Positions 45,024-55,016 of a stretch of DNA of 64,000 nucleotides are shown one piece after another. Position 1 is the stretch's first letter; each line of letters starts with the position of its first letter. The translations under genes and the position numbers were made by a program. The notes under the pieces are model-generated. The model ran no database searches and was not told the origin of the DNA. It saw only the letters and a program-made list of their open reading frames with translations. This DNA is from Bacteroidales bacterium (GTDB lineage Bacteria; Bacteroidota; Bacteroidia; Bacteroidales; Tenuifilaceae). Location: NCBI GenBank assembly GCA_013376985.1, contig JACABB010000002.1, forward strand, positions 56,309-120,308, given 5' to 3'.

Positions 45024-47717
45024 ATGGTAAAAATTCAGATTGATGGAACAATATATGAGGTAAAACCCGGTAAGAATCTACTGGAAACATGCCTTTCACT
45101 GGGTTTTGATATTCCATACTTTTGCTTTCATCCCTCCCTTGGATCTGTTGGTGCTTGTAGGCTTTGCGCTGTAAAGAAATATGCAAATTCCAACGATAAA
45201 ACTGGCCGAATTGTAATGTCGTGCATGGAACCTGCAGTTGATGGGTTGATTATATCAGTGAAAGATCCTGAGGTTAAAGCTTTCAGAGCATCGATTTTGG
45301 AGAGTTTAATGGCAAACCATCCGCACGATTGCCCTGTTTGCGATGAGGGCGGCGAATGTCACTTGCAGGATATGACCGTAATGACTGGTCACAACTACCG
45401 TCGATTTGATTTTAAGAAAAGGACTCATAAGAATCAGAATCTTGGCCCTTTCATTCATCACGAAATGAACCGATGCATTCAGTGCTATCGCTGTGTAAGG
45501 TTTTATAGAGATTATGCAGGGGGGAAAGATCTTAATGTATTTGGATCTGCAAATAATGTATACTTCGGAAGGCATGAAGAGGGAACGCTGGAAAGCGAGT
45601 TTAGTGGAAATCTTGCAGAGATATGTCCTACAGGTGTATTTACTGATAAAACGCTCAAGAAACATTTCACCCGTAAATGGGATTTAACCAACGCTCCATC
45701 AATATGCGTCCATTGCAGCGTTGGATGTAATACCATTGCAAGCGAACGCTATGGCTCATTGCGAAGAGTTGTAAATCGTTATAATGGAGATGTTAATGGA
45801 TACCTTCTCTGCGATAGAGGCAGGTTTGGCTATGAGTTTGTTAACAGTACCAAAAGGATTAAAAATCCTCAGTTACGCCAATCGAAAGAAAGTGCGCTTG
45901 AGGTAAAAGAGGTCAGCGAAATTATTCCAAAACTTTCAGAAGCATTAAAAAGTAAAAATATTGTCGGCTTTGGTTCTCCCAGAGCTTCGCTTGAAGCAAA
46001 TTTTGCACTCTCGAAACTAGTTGGTGCAGAAAATTTCTATCATGGGATTTCTGATAAAGAATATCATTTCACAAAACTTTGTCTTCAAATCCTAACCAGC
46101 GGTGCGGTTCACTCGCCTTCATTGAAAGAGGTTGAAAAAGCTAATGCAATCTTCATCTTAGGAGAGGATGTGACAAACACAGCACCAATGCTAGCCTTAG
46201 CCATACGTCAAGCCACTAGAAATAAGTCCATCGAAAAAGCCGAGAAGATTGGAATTCCAAAATGGAATGATGCAGCTGTTCGTGAATTGGCACAAAATAT
46301 TCACAGCCCTTTGTTTATTGCTTCTCCCTATTTCACGAAACTCGATGAACTTGCTGAAACTACCTATAGAGCCACATCTGAAGATATTGCAAGACTAGGC
46401 TTTGCAGTTGCTTCGTATATTAGCAACGATGCTCCTTCTGTTGATAATTTGAATATTGATATTCAAAATCAAGCAAAAAGAATTGCCGATGCGCTCAAAC
46501 AATCTAAGAATCCTCTAATTGTTATTGGTGTTCAAGGAAATGAAGATATCGCTCATGCCACAGCAAACATTGCTCTGGCTCTAAAATCAATCGATAAAAA
46601 ACCATCTTTAAGTATTGCCCTACCCGAAAGCAACAGTATGGGCTTAGGCATAATGGAAGGTAAGCCATTTGGAGAACTTAAAATCGAAAACGATACAACT
46701 CTAGTTATTCTAGAAAATGATCTATACCGAAGGGTTGAAAAGTCATTAGTTGATAATCTTTTAGAAAAATGCCAGAATATAATTGTTCTTGATCAACTAA
46801 TGAACGAAACATCATCAAAGGCTGATATTCTAATACCTACAGGCACTTTTGCTGAGTCGGAAGGAACACTCGTAAATAATGAGGGTCGTGCTCAGCGCTA
46901 CTATAATGTCTACCCAGCAATTGAACCAATTAGAGAAAGTTGGCGTTGGATTGCTGAACTTATAAGAATTCAGGGTAAACCAGAAGGTAATTCTTGGCAA
47001 AAGTTTGATGATGTTGTTAATTCAATGGTTGTTTCATATCCTATTTTCTCGAAAATTAAAGAATATCTACCAAATGCAGATTTCAGAATGTTCAACGAGA
47101 AAATTTCAAGGCAGACTATGCGTTTTAGCGGTAGAACTGCGATGAATGCGAACATCAGCGTTCATGAACAAAAACCACCTCAGGATGCTGATTCGCCTTT
47201 GGCTTTTAGCATGGAGGGATACCAAGGAGTTCCGCCATCATCGCTAACACCCTTCCACTGGGCTCCGGGTTGGAATTCAAATCAAGCTGCCAATAAGTAC
47301 ATGGTTGAACCGAATGGTGAATTAAAGGGGGGGAATCCGGGTATTAGGCTGATCGAAAATACTACAGATCAACAACAATCATACTATAAAAATATTCCTC
47401 AACCTTTTAAACCAAGAAATGAGGGGTTATTTATCGTTCCTGTTCATCAGATTTTTGGTTCAGAGGAGTTGAGTTCAAATGGGGAGGCATTGTCAAGTCG
47501 AATTCCTGAACCATTTATCAAGATCAACCTAAAAGAAGCCACAAGGTATAGTATCAGAAGTAATGATACTGTTCATCTCACCGTGGAAAATATTGATGTT
47601 TTAGTTAAGGTTGAAATTGATGCTAGCATTCCTGATGGTGTTGCAGGTCTCTCCTTTAATCTGCCAGGGATGCCATTTATTAGTTTGCCTAAAATTGGAG
47701 TAATTAAAAAATCCTGA
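45024..47717 (+). CDS. nuoG: NADH-quinone oxidoreductase subunit G
   Basis: The 75-kDa subunit (897 aa). N-terminal 2Fe-2S ferredoxin domain with CFHPSLGSVGACRLC, then a HxxxCxxC-type 4Fe-4S site (HPHDCPVCDEGGEC), further clusters (RCIQCYRC, CPTG) and a molybdopterin-oxidoreductase-like domain beginning ICVHCSVGCNT. An in-frame ATG occurs earlier at 45012, but GGAGG at 45014-45018 is correctly spaced for the ATG at 45024, which also gives the family start MVKIQIDG. The start follows the nuoF stop directly. Confidence 0.95.
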   Translation: MVKIQIDGTIYEVKPGKNLLETCLSLGFDIPYFCFHPSLGSVGACRLCAVKKYANSNDKTGRIVMSCMEPAVDGLIISVKDPEVKAFRASILESLMANHPHDCPVCDEGGECHLQDMTVMTGHNYRRFDFKKRTHKNQNLGPFIHHEMNRCIQCYRCVRFYRDYAGGKDLNVFGSANNVYFGRHEEGTLESEFSGNLAEICPTGVFTDKTLKKHFTRKWDLTNAPSICVHCSVGCNTIASERYGSLRRVVNRYNGDVNGYLLCDRGRFGYEFVNSTKRIKNPQLRQSKESALEVKEVSEIIPKLSEALKSKNIVGFGSPRASLEANFALSKLVGAENFYHGISDKEYHFTKLCLQILTSGAVHSPSLKEVEKANAIFILGEDVTNTAPMLALAIRQATRNKSIEKAEKIGIPKWNDAAVRELAQNIHSPLFIASPYFTKLDELAETTYRATSEDIARLGFAVASYISNDAPSVDNLNIDIQNQAKRIADALKQSKNPLIVIGVQGNEDIAHATANIALALKSIDKKPSLSIALPESNSMGLGIMEGKPFGELKIENDTTLVILENDLYRRVEKSLVDNLLEKCQNIIVLDQLMNETSSKADILIPTGTFAESEGTLVNNEGRAQRYYNVYPAIEPIRESWRWIAELIRIQGKPEGNSWQKFDDVVNSMVVSYPIFSKIKEYLPNADFRMFNEKISRQTMRFSGRTAMNANISVHEQKPPQDADSPLAFSMEGYQGVPPSSLTPFHWAPGWNSNQAANKYMVEPNGELKGGNPGIRLIENTTDQQQSYYKNIPQPFKPRNEGLFIVPVHQIFGSEELSSNGEALSSRIPEPFIKINLKEATRYSIRSNDTVHLTVENIDVLVKVEIDASIPDGVAGLSFNLPGMPFISLPKIGVIKKS

Positions 47718-47736
47718 ACTGAATAAAAATTAGATC

Positions 47737-48681
47737 ATGGAATATATTTTCATCATCGCAGGGGTTTTGCTAATCGTACTAACAATAGCTGCCGGATTAA
47801 TATGGGTAGAACGAAGGCTTCTCGCCCTTTGGCAGGATAGGTATGGCCCTAACAGGGTTGGTCCTTTCGGTCTATTTCAGGTACTTGCAGATATGATCAA
47901 GATTTTCTTTAAGGAGGATTGGATACCACCCTTTGCCGACAAAGCGGTATTCGTTATTGCTCCGGGAATACTAATGATTTCAATCCTTCTAACATTTGCG
48001 ATAATTCCTTTTACTGATAGTTTTTTTGTTCTTGATTCAAACATCGGTCTACTTTTCTTTTTAGGGAACTCATCACTTGGAGTTTACAGTATTGTTCTTG
48101 GTGGATGGGCATCTAACAATAAGTATTCTCTTTTAGGTTCTATCAGAGCATCTGCACAGATGCTTACCTACGAGGTATTTATGGGTCTCTCGCTAATGGG
48201 TGTTGTAATGATGTCCGATAGTTTTAATCTCCGTGAGATTGTTGAAGCCCAAAGAGGTATGTGGTTTGTTTTCCCACAGTTTATCGGATTTGTGGTATTT
48301 CTGATTGCGGGAGTTGCAGAAACACATCGAACGCCTTTTGATATACCCGAAGCAGAGGGCGAATTGGTTGCTGGATATCACTCCGAATATTCAGGAATGA
48401 AGTTCGGGATGTTCTTTGTAGGAGAATATCTAGGAGTAACCTTAATTTCCACATTAATTGTCACCCTGTTTTTTGGAGGATGGTTGGGTCCATCATTCCT
48501 TCCGCCAGCATTTTGGTTCTTCTTCAAAACAGCATTTTTTATCTGTTTCTTTGTTTTGTTGCGAGCATCTTTGCCTAGACCTCGCTATGATCAACTGATG
48601 GATTTTGGGTGGAAGATACTACTACCATTGGTTTTACTAAATATTTTGGTTACAGGGGCGATTATCCTGTACCTACAATAA
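47737..48681 (+). CDS. nuoH: NADH-quinone oxidoreductase subunit H
   Basis: A polytopic membrane subunit (314 aa, eight predicted helices) at the quinone-entry site. Conserved: [19 protein letters not shown], the acidic loop [20 protein letters not shown] and [13 protein letters not shown]. It links the peripheral arm to the proton-pumping arm. Confidence 0.97.
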   Translation: MEYIFIIAGVLLIVLTIAAGLIWVERRLLALWQDRYGPNRVGPFGLFQVLADMIKIFFKEDWIPPFADKAVFVIAPGILMISILLTFAIIPFTDSFFVLDSNIGLLFFLGNSSLGVYSIVLGGWASNNKYSLLGSIRASAQMLTYEVFMGLSLMGVVMMSDSFNLREIVEAQRGMWFVFPQFIGFVVFLIAGVAETHRTPFDIPEAEGELVAGYHSEYSGMKFGMFFVGEYLGVTLISTLIVTLFFGGWLGPSFLPPAFWFFFKTAFFICFFVLLRASLPRPRYDQLMDFGWKILLPLVLLNILVTGAIILYLQ

Positions 48682-48698
48682 AAAGAAAGTACAATAGT

Positions 48699-49214
48699 AT
48701 GTTCAGCATATTACGAAGTATTTGGTTAACATTTCTGCACGCTTTTCATAAACGTGAAACGGTTGGCTATCCTGAAAAGAAGCCATACCTACCACCTCGA
48801 TATAGAGGGAGAATAGTGCTAACCCGCGACTCAGAAGGAAATGAAAGATGTGTGGCATGTAATCTTTGCGCCGCAGCATGTCCTGTTGACTGCATATCGT
48901 TACAAGCAACAGAGGATGAAAATGGGAGAAGATATCCTGAATTCTTCCGAATTAATTTTTCACGCTGTATTTTCTGTGGTCTTTGTGAAGAAGCCTGTCC
49001 AACCTATGCCATACAACTCACCCCAGATTTCGAATTGGGCGAGTATGATAGGCAGAGCATGGTGTATGAGAAAGAACATCTATTAATTAGCGGTGAGGGC
49101 AAGTATCATGGGTATAATTTTTATAAAAATGCTGGGGTTGATATGGGTGTGAAAGCAAAGGGGGAAGGTGAAAACGAAGAACCTACCGTGGATTTGAAAA
49201 GTTTATTAAAGTAA
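48699..49214 (+). CDS. nuoI: NADH-quinone oxidoreductase subunit I
   Basis: Carries the two 4Fe-4S clusters N6a and N6b: [15 protein letters not shown] and [15 protein letters not shown]. The protein is 172 aa from the ATG at 48699, which starts the family N-terminus [13 protein letters not shown] longer frame starting at a GTG at 48609 lies inside nuoH and is rejected. Confidence 0.96.
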   Translation: MFSILRSIWLTFLHAFHKRETVGYPEKKPYLPPRYRGRIVLTRDSEGNERCVACNLCAAACPVDCISLQATEDENGRRYPEFFRINFSRCIFCGLCEEACPTYAIQLTPDFELGEYDRQSMVYEKEHLLISGEGKYHGYNFYKNAGVDMGVKAKGEGENEEPTVDLKSLLK

Positions 49215-49228
49215 AATACGATTACTAA

Positions 49229-49744
49229 ATGAATACAATCTTTTACATTGCAGGTGCAATAGCATTACTCTCTTCGATTCTAGCGATTACCAATCGAAAT
49301 GCAATTCATGCGCTATTATATCTCATACTATCCCTGCTTTCTATATCAGTGATATTTTATATTCTTGGAGCACCCTTTATTGCTGCTCTTGAGGTAATTG
49401 TTTACGCAGGTGCAATTATGGTACTTTTCATTTTTGTAGTGATGATGCTGAATATCGGATTAGAAGAAGAACTTGAGAATAAGTGGCTAAAGCCCCGCAT
49501 GTGGATTCTACCATCAATAATTGCAGCAATTCTTCTTGCAAATTTAATTTATGCACTAAGGGTTTTGGAGCATCAAACGGTTACACCACAGATTATTCAA
49601 CCCAAACAAATTGGCATTTCACTTTTTACAACATATCTGCTTGCCGTTGAACTATCGGCAATACTATTATTAGCGGGTATTATCGGTGCGTATCATATCG
49701 GAAAACAGAAGAAAAAAATTATCCATCGATTTTTAAAAAAATAG
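49229..49744 (+). CDS. nuoJ: NADH-quinone oxidoreductase subunit J
   Basis: A membrane subunit of 171 aa with five helices, including the conserved segment EVIVYAGAIMVLFIFVVMM around the pi-bulge helix. It lies between nuoI and nuoK with 14- and 3-base gaps. Confidence 0.95.
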   Translation: MNTIFYIAGAIALLSSILAITNRNAIHALLYLILSLLSISVIFYILGAPFIAALEVIVYAGAIMVLFIFVVMMLNIGLEEELENKWLKPRMWILPSIIAAILLANLIYALRVLEHQTVTPQIIQPKQIGISLFTTYLLAVELSAILLLAGIIGAYHIGKQKKKIIHRFLKK

Positions 49745-49747
49745 AAT

Positions 49748-50068
49748 ATGGTAACTGTTTCGCTTGAAGTACAGATACTCTTTGCAGGATTGCTCTTTTT
49801 GATAGGATTAGTTGGTCTGCTTGTCCGTCGAAATATCATTTTTATGCTGATGTCGATAGAGATAATGCTAAACAGTGCTGGACTAGTATTCGTAATTGCA
49901 GGATCTCACTGGGCTCAAGCCGATGGTCAGGTGATGTTTATCTTTATTCTAACAGTTGCGGCTGCAGAAGTTTCCGTTGGATTAGCCTTGATACTTCAGA
50001 TGTACCATCATTTTAAAACACTCGATGCAGATGCCCTCAATACGCTTCGAGACAAAAATGAAAGATAA
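49748..50068 (+). CDS. nuoK: NADH-quinone oxidoreductase subunit K
   Basis: A 106-aa membrane subunit with three helices. It has the conserved glutamates in MSIEIMLNSAGL and AAAEVSVGLAL, which form part of the proton path. Confidence 0.96.
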   Translation: MVTVSLEVQILFAGLLFLIGLVGLLVRRNIIFMLMSIEIMLNSAGLVFVIAGSHWAQADGQVMFIFILTVAAAEVSVGLALILQMYHHFKTLDADALNTLRDKNER

Positions 50069-50080
50069 TAATTAACAAAC

Positions 50081-51958
50081 ATGACAGCATACATTCCATT
50101 TATACCGGCAATTCCGCTTCTCAGCTCGCTGATTATTATTCTTTTTGGAAGAATTCTTTCAAAAAAAATTGTTGCATTTCTTGGAGTTGGATCGGTTTCG
50201 CTTTCAGCCATTATCACAATTATTGCTGGAATTAATTTCATCTCTTCAACACCTGAAAATGGTTCATACACTGTAACTGTTTGGAACTGGCTGACTACGG
50301 GAGGTTTTTCGGCAAATATTGCTTTCTCTGTTGATGCTTTATCTCTGATATTCTGCTTTGTTATCACATTTGTTGGCGCGCTTATCCATTTATATTCAGT
50401 GGAATTCATGGATCACGACGAAGGATTTGCTCGCTTTTTTGCCTACATGAATCTCTTTGTCAGCTCAATGCTAATATTGGTTTTAGCAGACAATCTATTG
50501 CTCATGTATCTTGGCTGGGAGGGCGTTGGGCTTTGTAGCTACTTGCTAATCGGTTTTTGGTATAAAGAACCCGAAAATGGTTATGCTGCTCGTAAAGCAT
50601 TTATCGTCACTCGTGTTGGCGATACTGCAATGATAATCGGACTTTTCCTTCTTTTTATCAACCTAGGAACTCTAAATATTAATGAGTTGATGCAACAAGC
50701 ATCGCTAAAATGGGCTGTAAGCTCTCCACTTGCGATTCTATCTGCTGCACTATTGCTAGGTGGTGCATTAGGAAAATCGGCTCAACTACCTTTACAAACA
50801 TGGTTACCCGATGCCATGGCAGGGCCATCGCCAGTTAGCGCATTGATACATGCAGCAACTATGGTAACTGCGGGTGTTTATCTTATTGCCAGAACTCATG
50901 TTTTATTTGCCCTCGCTCCTGCTGTACAAGCAGCTGTAGCAGTAATTGGAGCAGCCACTTTGATAATTGCTGGTTTTAGCGCATTAACACAGCACGATTT
51001 CAAACGAGTACTTGCTTATTCGACTATCAGCCAGATTGGTTACATGTTTCTTGCACTCGGCGTTGGCGCATGGAGTGCTGCTGTATTCCATTTTATGATT
51101 CATGCATTTTTTAAAGCCCTCCTATTCCTTGGAGCAGGAGCAGTAATTCATTTGCTTCATCATGAACATGATATGTTTAAGATGGGAGGCCTCTGGAAAA
51201 AACTGCCAATTATCTTTATCACCTTTCTAATTGGTTCGGCCTCGCTTGCTGCATTACCATTGATAAGTGCAGGATTTTACAGCAAGGACGCAATACTTTG
51301 GTTCGCATGGTCATCAACAAATGGAAGCAAATGGCTATGGCTTGCAGCGTATTTCGGAGCATTCATCACATCTATCTACACTTTTAGGATGATTTTCGTA
51401 ACCTTCTTTGGCGAAGCCAAAACCGAACCAACCCATAAACCCGGAAAGTTAATGACCATCCCGTTGGTTGTTCTTGCTATCATATCTCTTATTGGAGGTT
51501 TTATTGAACTGCCTGAGAATTTTGGGCACTTCCAAATTTTTTCAAGATTTTTAAGTACAACACTTCCATCGGTTCAACTTGCAGGTGAATCGCATAATGA
51601 ATTGTTATTCCAGATCCTTTCGGCTATAGCATCACTACTAGGAATTTATTTGGCTTATCTTTTATATTTCAAGAAATCATCATTTGCCGAATCGTTTAGT
51701 AATAGCCAATTAGCAAACTTTTTTTACAAAGGATGGCAGTTCGATTGGCTATACGATAAGGTATTCGTAAAACCTCTGGTTTGGCTCTCGGAGATCAACA
51801 AAAACGATTTTGTCGATAAAATTTATACCGCAATTGCTAAAGCCACCGAATTCCTCAATAGCCTGCTTAGTAGGACACAGCAAGGTCGCCTCAGATGGTA
51901 TGTAATGGTATTAACGGCTGGGGTTGTAATAATTTTAACATTTATGCTTAACCTATGA
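50081..51958 (+). CDS. nuoL: NADH-quinone oxidoreductase subunit L
   Basis: An antiporter-like proton-pumping subunit (625 aa, about sixteen helices) with a C-terminal lateral helix region. Visible motifs: NLLLMYLGWEGVGLCSYLLIG, the lysine in GKSAQLPLQTWLPDAMAGP and HAATMVTAGVYL. The stop overlaps the nuoM start by 4 bases. Confidence 0.97.
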   Translation: MTAYIPFIPAIPLLSSLIIILFGRILSKKIVAFLGVGSVSLSAIITIIAGINFISSTPENGSYTVTVWNWLTTGGFSANIAFSVDALSLIFCFVITFVGALIHLYSVEFMDHDEGFARFFAYMNLFVSSMLILVLADNLLLMYLGWEGVGLCSYLLIGFWYKEPENGYAARKAFIVTRVGDTAMIIGLFLLFINLGTLNINELMQQASLKWAVSSPLAILSAALLLGGALGKSAQLPLQTWLPDAMAGPSPVSALIHAATMVTAGVYLIARTHVLFALAPAVQAAVAVIGAATLIIAGFSALTQHDFKRVLAYSTISQIGYMFLALGVGAWSAAVFHFMIHAFFKALLFLGAGAVIHLLHHEHDMFKMGGLWKKLPIIFITFLIGSASLAALPLISAGFYSKDAILWFAWSSTNGSKWLWLAAYFGAFITSIYTFRMIFVTFFGEAKTEPTHKPGKLMTIPLVVLAIISLIGGFIELPENFGHFQIFSRFLSTTLPSVQLAGESHNELLFQILSAIASLLGIYLAYLLYFKKSSFAESFSNSQLANFFYKGWQFDWLYDKVFVKPLVWLSEINKNDFVDKIYTAIAKATEFLNSLLSRTQQGRLRWYVMVLTAGVVIILTFMLNL

Positions 51959-53505
51959 TACTTCTCTACCTGATTATTATACTTATGGCAGGTGGTGTAC
52001 TTGCCTGGTTGCTGGGAAAACGAAGCGCAATATCATCGCGAATTATCTCTCTTGCTGCCGTATCAATTGATTTAATATTGATCATCATTGCTATTCTTCA
52101 GAATGGAATACCTGATGATAAAAAATGGATATTTGAGTATAGCGTAAGCTGGATCCCAAAACTAGGAATCAGCCTTCACCTAGCCATGGATGGGTTAAGT
52201 TTATTGATGTTGTTTCTTACATTTTTCCTTGGGTTAATTGCAATACTAATATCATGGAAAGAGATCCAAAAAAGTGTGGGCTTTTTTCACTTCAACATCC
52301 TTTGGATACTTTCAGGTATTATCGGGGTGTTCCTCTCAATGGATCTATTTTTATTCTACTTTTTCTGGGAAGTGATGCTTATCCCAATGTACTTCTTAAT
52401 CAGTATTTGGGGTCACGAGAATCGAATTTACGCATCCTATAAATTTTTCATCTTCACACAGGCTAGCGGATTGCTTATGTTTCTTGCAATTCTTGGGCTA
52501 TATCTAGCACATGGGAATGCAACAGGTTACTATACTTTCGATTATCAACAACTGCTTGGCACAACGTATAATCCTACCATCGAGATGTTGTTGATGTGTG
52601 GATTTCTAATAGCTTTTATCGTAAAACTTCCTGTTGTCCCATTCCACAATTGGTTGCCCGATGCTCACACCGAAGCACCAACTGCGGGTAGTTTAATCCT
52701 TGCCGGATTAATGTTGAAAACCGGGGCATACGGTCTTCTTCGATTTGTAGTACCTCTATTCCCTCATGCATCCCAAATCTTTGCCCCATTCGGGATGATT
52801 CTTGGAGTAATTGGTATTCTTTATGGTGCAAAACTTGCCTTTTCTCAAACTGATCTAAAACGATTGGTTGCATACACCAGCGTAAGCCACATGGGCTTTG
52901 TAATTCTTGGAGTTTATGCTTTTAATGAGTTGGCCTATCAGGGTGTTGTTATGCAGATGATTGCTCACGGTATAAGTACTGGTGCTCTCTTCGTTCTGGT
53001 TGGGCAACTTTATGAACGCATCCATACACGAGATATCAATAAAATGGGAGGCTTATGGGAGCAAGTTCCAATAATGGGAACTATGGGTTTAGTTTTTGCA
53101 ATGGCATCGCTAGGATTACCGGGATTAGGCAATTTTATTGCAGAATTTTTGACGCTAGTTGGGACATTCAAAGCAAATATTTTGATGGCTAGTCTTGCAA
53201 GCGTTGGCCTAATTGCTGCAACCATTTATTCCCTTAGAATTGTGCAAAAAGTTTTCTTAGGCAAAAAGGATAATGATTATAAGATGAAGGATTTATCAAT
53301 TCGCGAAATGGTTGCAATGGGTTCACTTGTTGTAGCCATCATCTTTATTGGTCTTTACCCTCAACCTGTTATTAATACGGCAAAACCTGCTTTAATGAAA
53401 ACTTTAAATGCTAAGCAAGAATACTATCAATCTCAAAAGGTGGATGATTCTGTAATTCTCAATAACAGAACATGCTCACCAGATACAAGAAAATTGAATA
53501 AGTAA
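51955..53505 (+). CDS. nuoM: NADH-quinone oxidoreductase subunit M
   Basis: An antiporter-like proton-pumping subunit of 516 aa and about fourteen helices. It has FFWEVMLIPMYFLI, FIVKLPVVPFHNWLPDAH and AYTSVSHMGFV. The C-terminus carries an extra polar tail of some 35 residues (NAKQEYYQSQK onward). Confidence 0.97.
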   Translation: MILLYLIIILMAGGVLAWLLGKRSAISSRIISLAAVSIDLILIIIAILQNGIPDDKKWIFEYSVSWIPKLGISLHLAMDGLSLLMLFLTFFLGLIAILISWKEIQKSVGFFHFNILWILSGIIGVFLSMDLFLFYFFWEVMLIPMYFLISIWGHENRIYASYKFFIFTQASGLLMFLAILGLYLAHGNATGYYTFDYQQLLGTTYNPTIEMLLMCGFLIAFIVKLPVVPFHNWLPDAHTEAPTAGSLILAGLMLKTGAYGLLRFVVPLFPHASQIFAPFGMILGVIGILYGAKLAFSQTDLKRLVAYTSVSHMGFVILGVYAFNELAYQGVVMQMIAHGISTGALFVLVGQLYERIHTRDINKMGGLWEQVPIMGTMGLVFAMASLGLPGLGNFIAEFLTLVGTFKANILMASLASVGLIAATIYSLRIVQKVFLGKKDNDYKMKDLSIREMVAMGSLVVAIIFIGLYPQPVINTAKPALMKTLNAKQEYYQSQKVDDSVILNNRTCSPDTRKLNK

Positions 53506-53517
53506 AAACAGCGATAT

Positions 53518-54933
53518 ATGACAGCACTAGATTTTATATGCCTTGCACCATTCCTTTTACTAGCAAGCGCACCCATAATAATAATGCTCACAATTACCAT
53601 CACCCGTAATATTAAGGTTGTTTATGGTTTTTCGTTGTTGATGTTTTTACTTTCGTTCATATCTCTTTTTATCGTAGCCCCTTATATACCTCATGTTATA
53701 GCACCACTATTTATTATTGATAGTTACAGTCTGCTTTTTTTAGCAATCATAATATTTGCTGGATTTTTGATAACCATACTATCCTACATATACATCAGCC
53801 AGCAAGGGGATGATAAGGAGGAGTATTTTATTATCCTTTTTGTTGCAGCACTTGGAGCATCAGTTTTGGTGGTAGCAAATCACTTTATTTCATTTTTCCT
53901 TGGACTTGAAACTTTAAGTATCTCACTTTACATTCTTGTTGCATACATTAAGACCCGTAGTTACTCAATTGAGGCTGGAGTGAAATTTTTGGTTATAGCA
54001 TCTGTAGCTTCGGCTTTTCTTCTATTTGGCATGGGATTAATTTACACAGCAACAGGTTCAATGAACTTTAAAGGTGTGGCATCAGCATTAGGTTCGTTAC
54101 ATGCTCTTTCCCCAATTTTACTCACTGGTTTTGTAATGCTTCTTGTTGGCATAGGATTTAAACTTGCACTTGTTCCCTTTCACATGTGGCTACCCGATGT
54201 TTATCAGGGGGCCCCTGCCCCTGTAACGGCACTGATTGCAACTATTTCAAAAGGAGCGGTACTAGCCATTGCACTTAGGTTCTTTATGGATATTCAGGGA
54301 TTCAATAATCAAGCTATTTTCATTGCATTGTCAGCAATCGCCATTATATCGATGTTTACTGGAAATCTACTAGCCTTAAATCAGGGAAATCTTAAAAGAA
54401 TGCTGGCCTATTCCTCTATTGCCCATTTTGGTTACCTATTAATAACCCTTTTAGCAGGAAGCACTGAAGGCATTCATTCAGCAATTTTCTATATAGCCTC
54501 CTATATAATTACAACACTTGGTGCATTTGGGATCATTTCACTCTTGTCCGTTTGCTCTGGTAATGCTGATAGCATTGATGATTACAAAGGGCTCTTTTAC
54601 AAAAATCCATTTATGGCTATAGTGATGTCCTTAGCCATGCTTTCACTTGCAGGAATCCCGCTAACCGCAGGTTTTATTGCTAAATTCTATCTTGTGCTTG
54701 CAGGTGTCAAATCCGGACTTTGGTTACTAGCATTCAGTTTGGTGATTAATAGTGTAATAAGCTTATACTACTATCTAAGAGTAGTTACAACAATGTTTAC
54801 GACCTCCGATCAGGTAAAACCTTCCACTATTCCACTAATGGGCAATCTGGTATTGGTTGTTATTGTAATTGGTATTTTATTCCTCGGGATTCTACCTGCT
54901 TGGGTAAGTGATATTATTGCTAGTTTATCCTAA
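53518..54933 (+). CDS. nuoN: NADH-quinone oxidoreductase subunit N
   Basis: The third antiporter-like subunit (471 aa, about fourteen helices), with FFLGLETLSISLYILVA, FKLALVPFHMWLPDVYQGAP and RMLAYSSIAHFGYL. It is the last gene of the nuo operon. No clear terminator follows before the M3 peptidase promoter. Confidence 0.96.
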   Translation: MTALDFICLAPFLLLASAPIIIMLTITITRNIKVVYGFSLLMFLLSFISLFIVAPYIPHVIAPLFIIDSYSLLFLAIIIFAGFLITILSYIYISQQGDDKEEYFIILFVAALGASVLVVANHFISFFLGLETLSISLYILVAYIKTRSYSIEAGVKFLVIASVASAFLLFGMGLIYTATGSMNFKGVASALGSLHALSPILLTGFVMLLVGIGFKLALVPFHMWLPDVYQGAPAPVTALIATISKGAVLAIALRFFMDIQGFNNQAIFIALSAIAIISMFTGNLLALNQGNLKRMLAYSSIAHFGYLLITLLAGSTEGIHSAIFYIASYIITTLGAFGIISLLSVCSGNADSIDDYKGLFYKNPFMAIVMSLAMLSLAGIPLTAGFIAKFYLVLAGVKSGLWLLAFSLVINSVISLYYYLRVVTTMFTTSDQVKPSTIPLMGNLVLVVIVIGILFLGILPAWVSDIIASLS

Positions 54934-54984
54934 TGTCTGATACCAAATAAACCTTTCACATATAATACAATCAAAGTATTATTC

Positions 54985-54992
54985 TATTTTTG
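54985..54992 (+). promoter_or_regulatory. Promoter -7 element TATTTTTG for the M3 peptidase gene
   Basis: Exact TAnnTTTG match 25 nt before the ATG at 55017, giving a short leader. Confidence 0.55.
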
Positions 54993-55016
54993 CGATAACC
55001 CTAAACACTAATATCT

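Noticed and set aside
45306-45736. Overlapping minus-strand frames of 74-119 codons inside nuoG
   Set aside because: They are antisense shadows of a highly conserved gene and have no family features.
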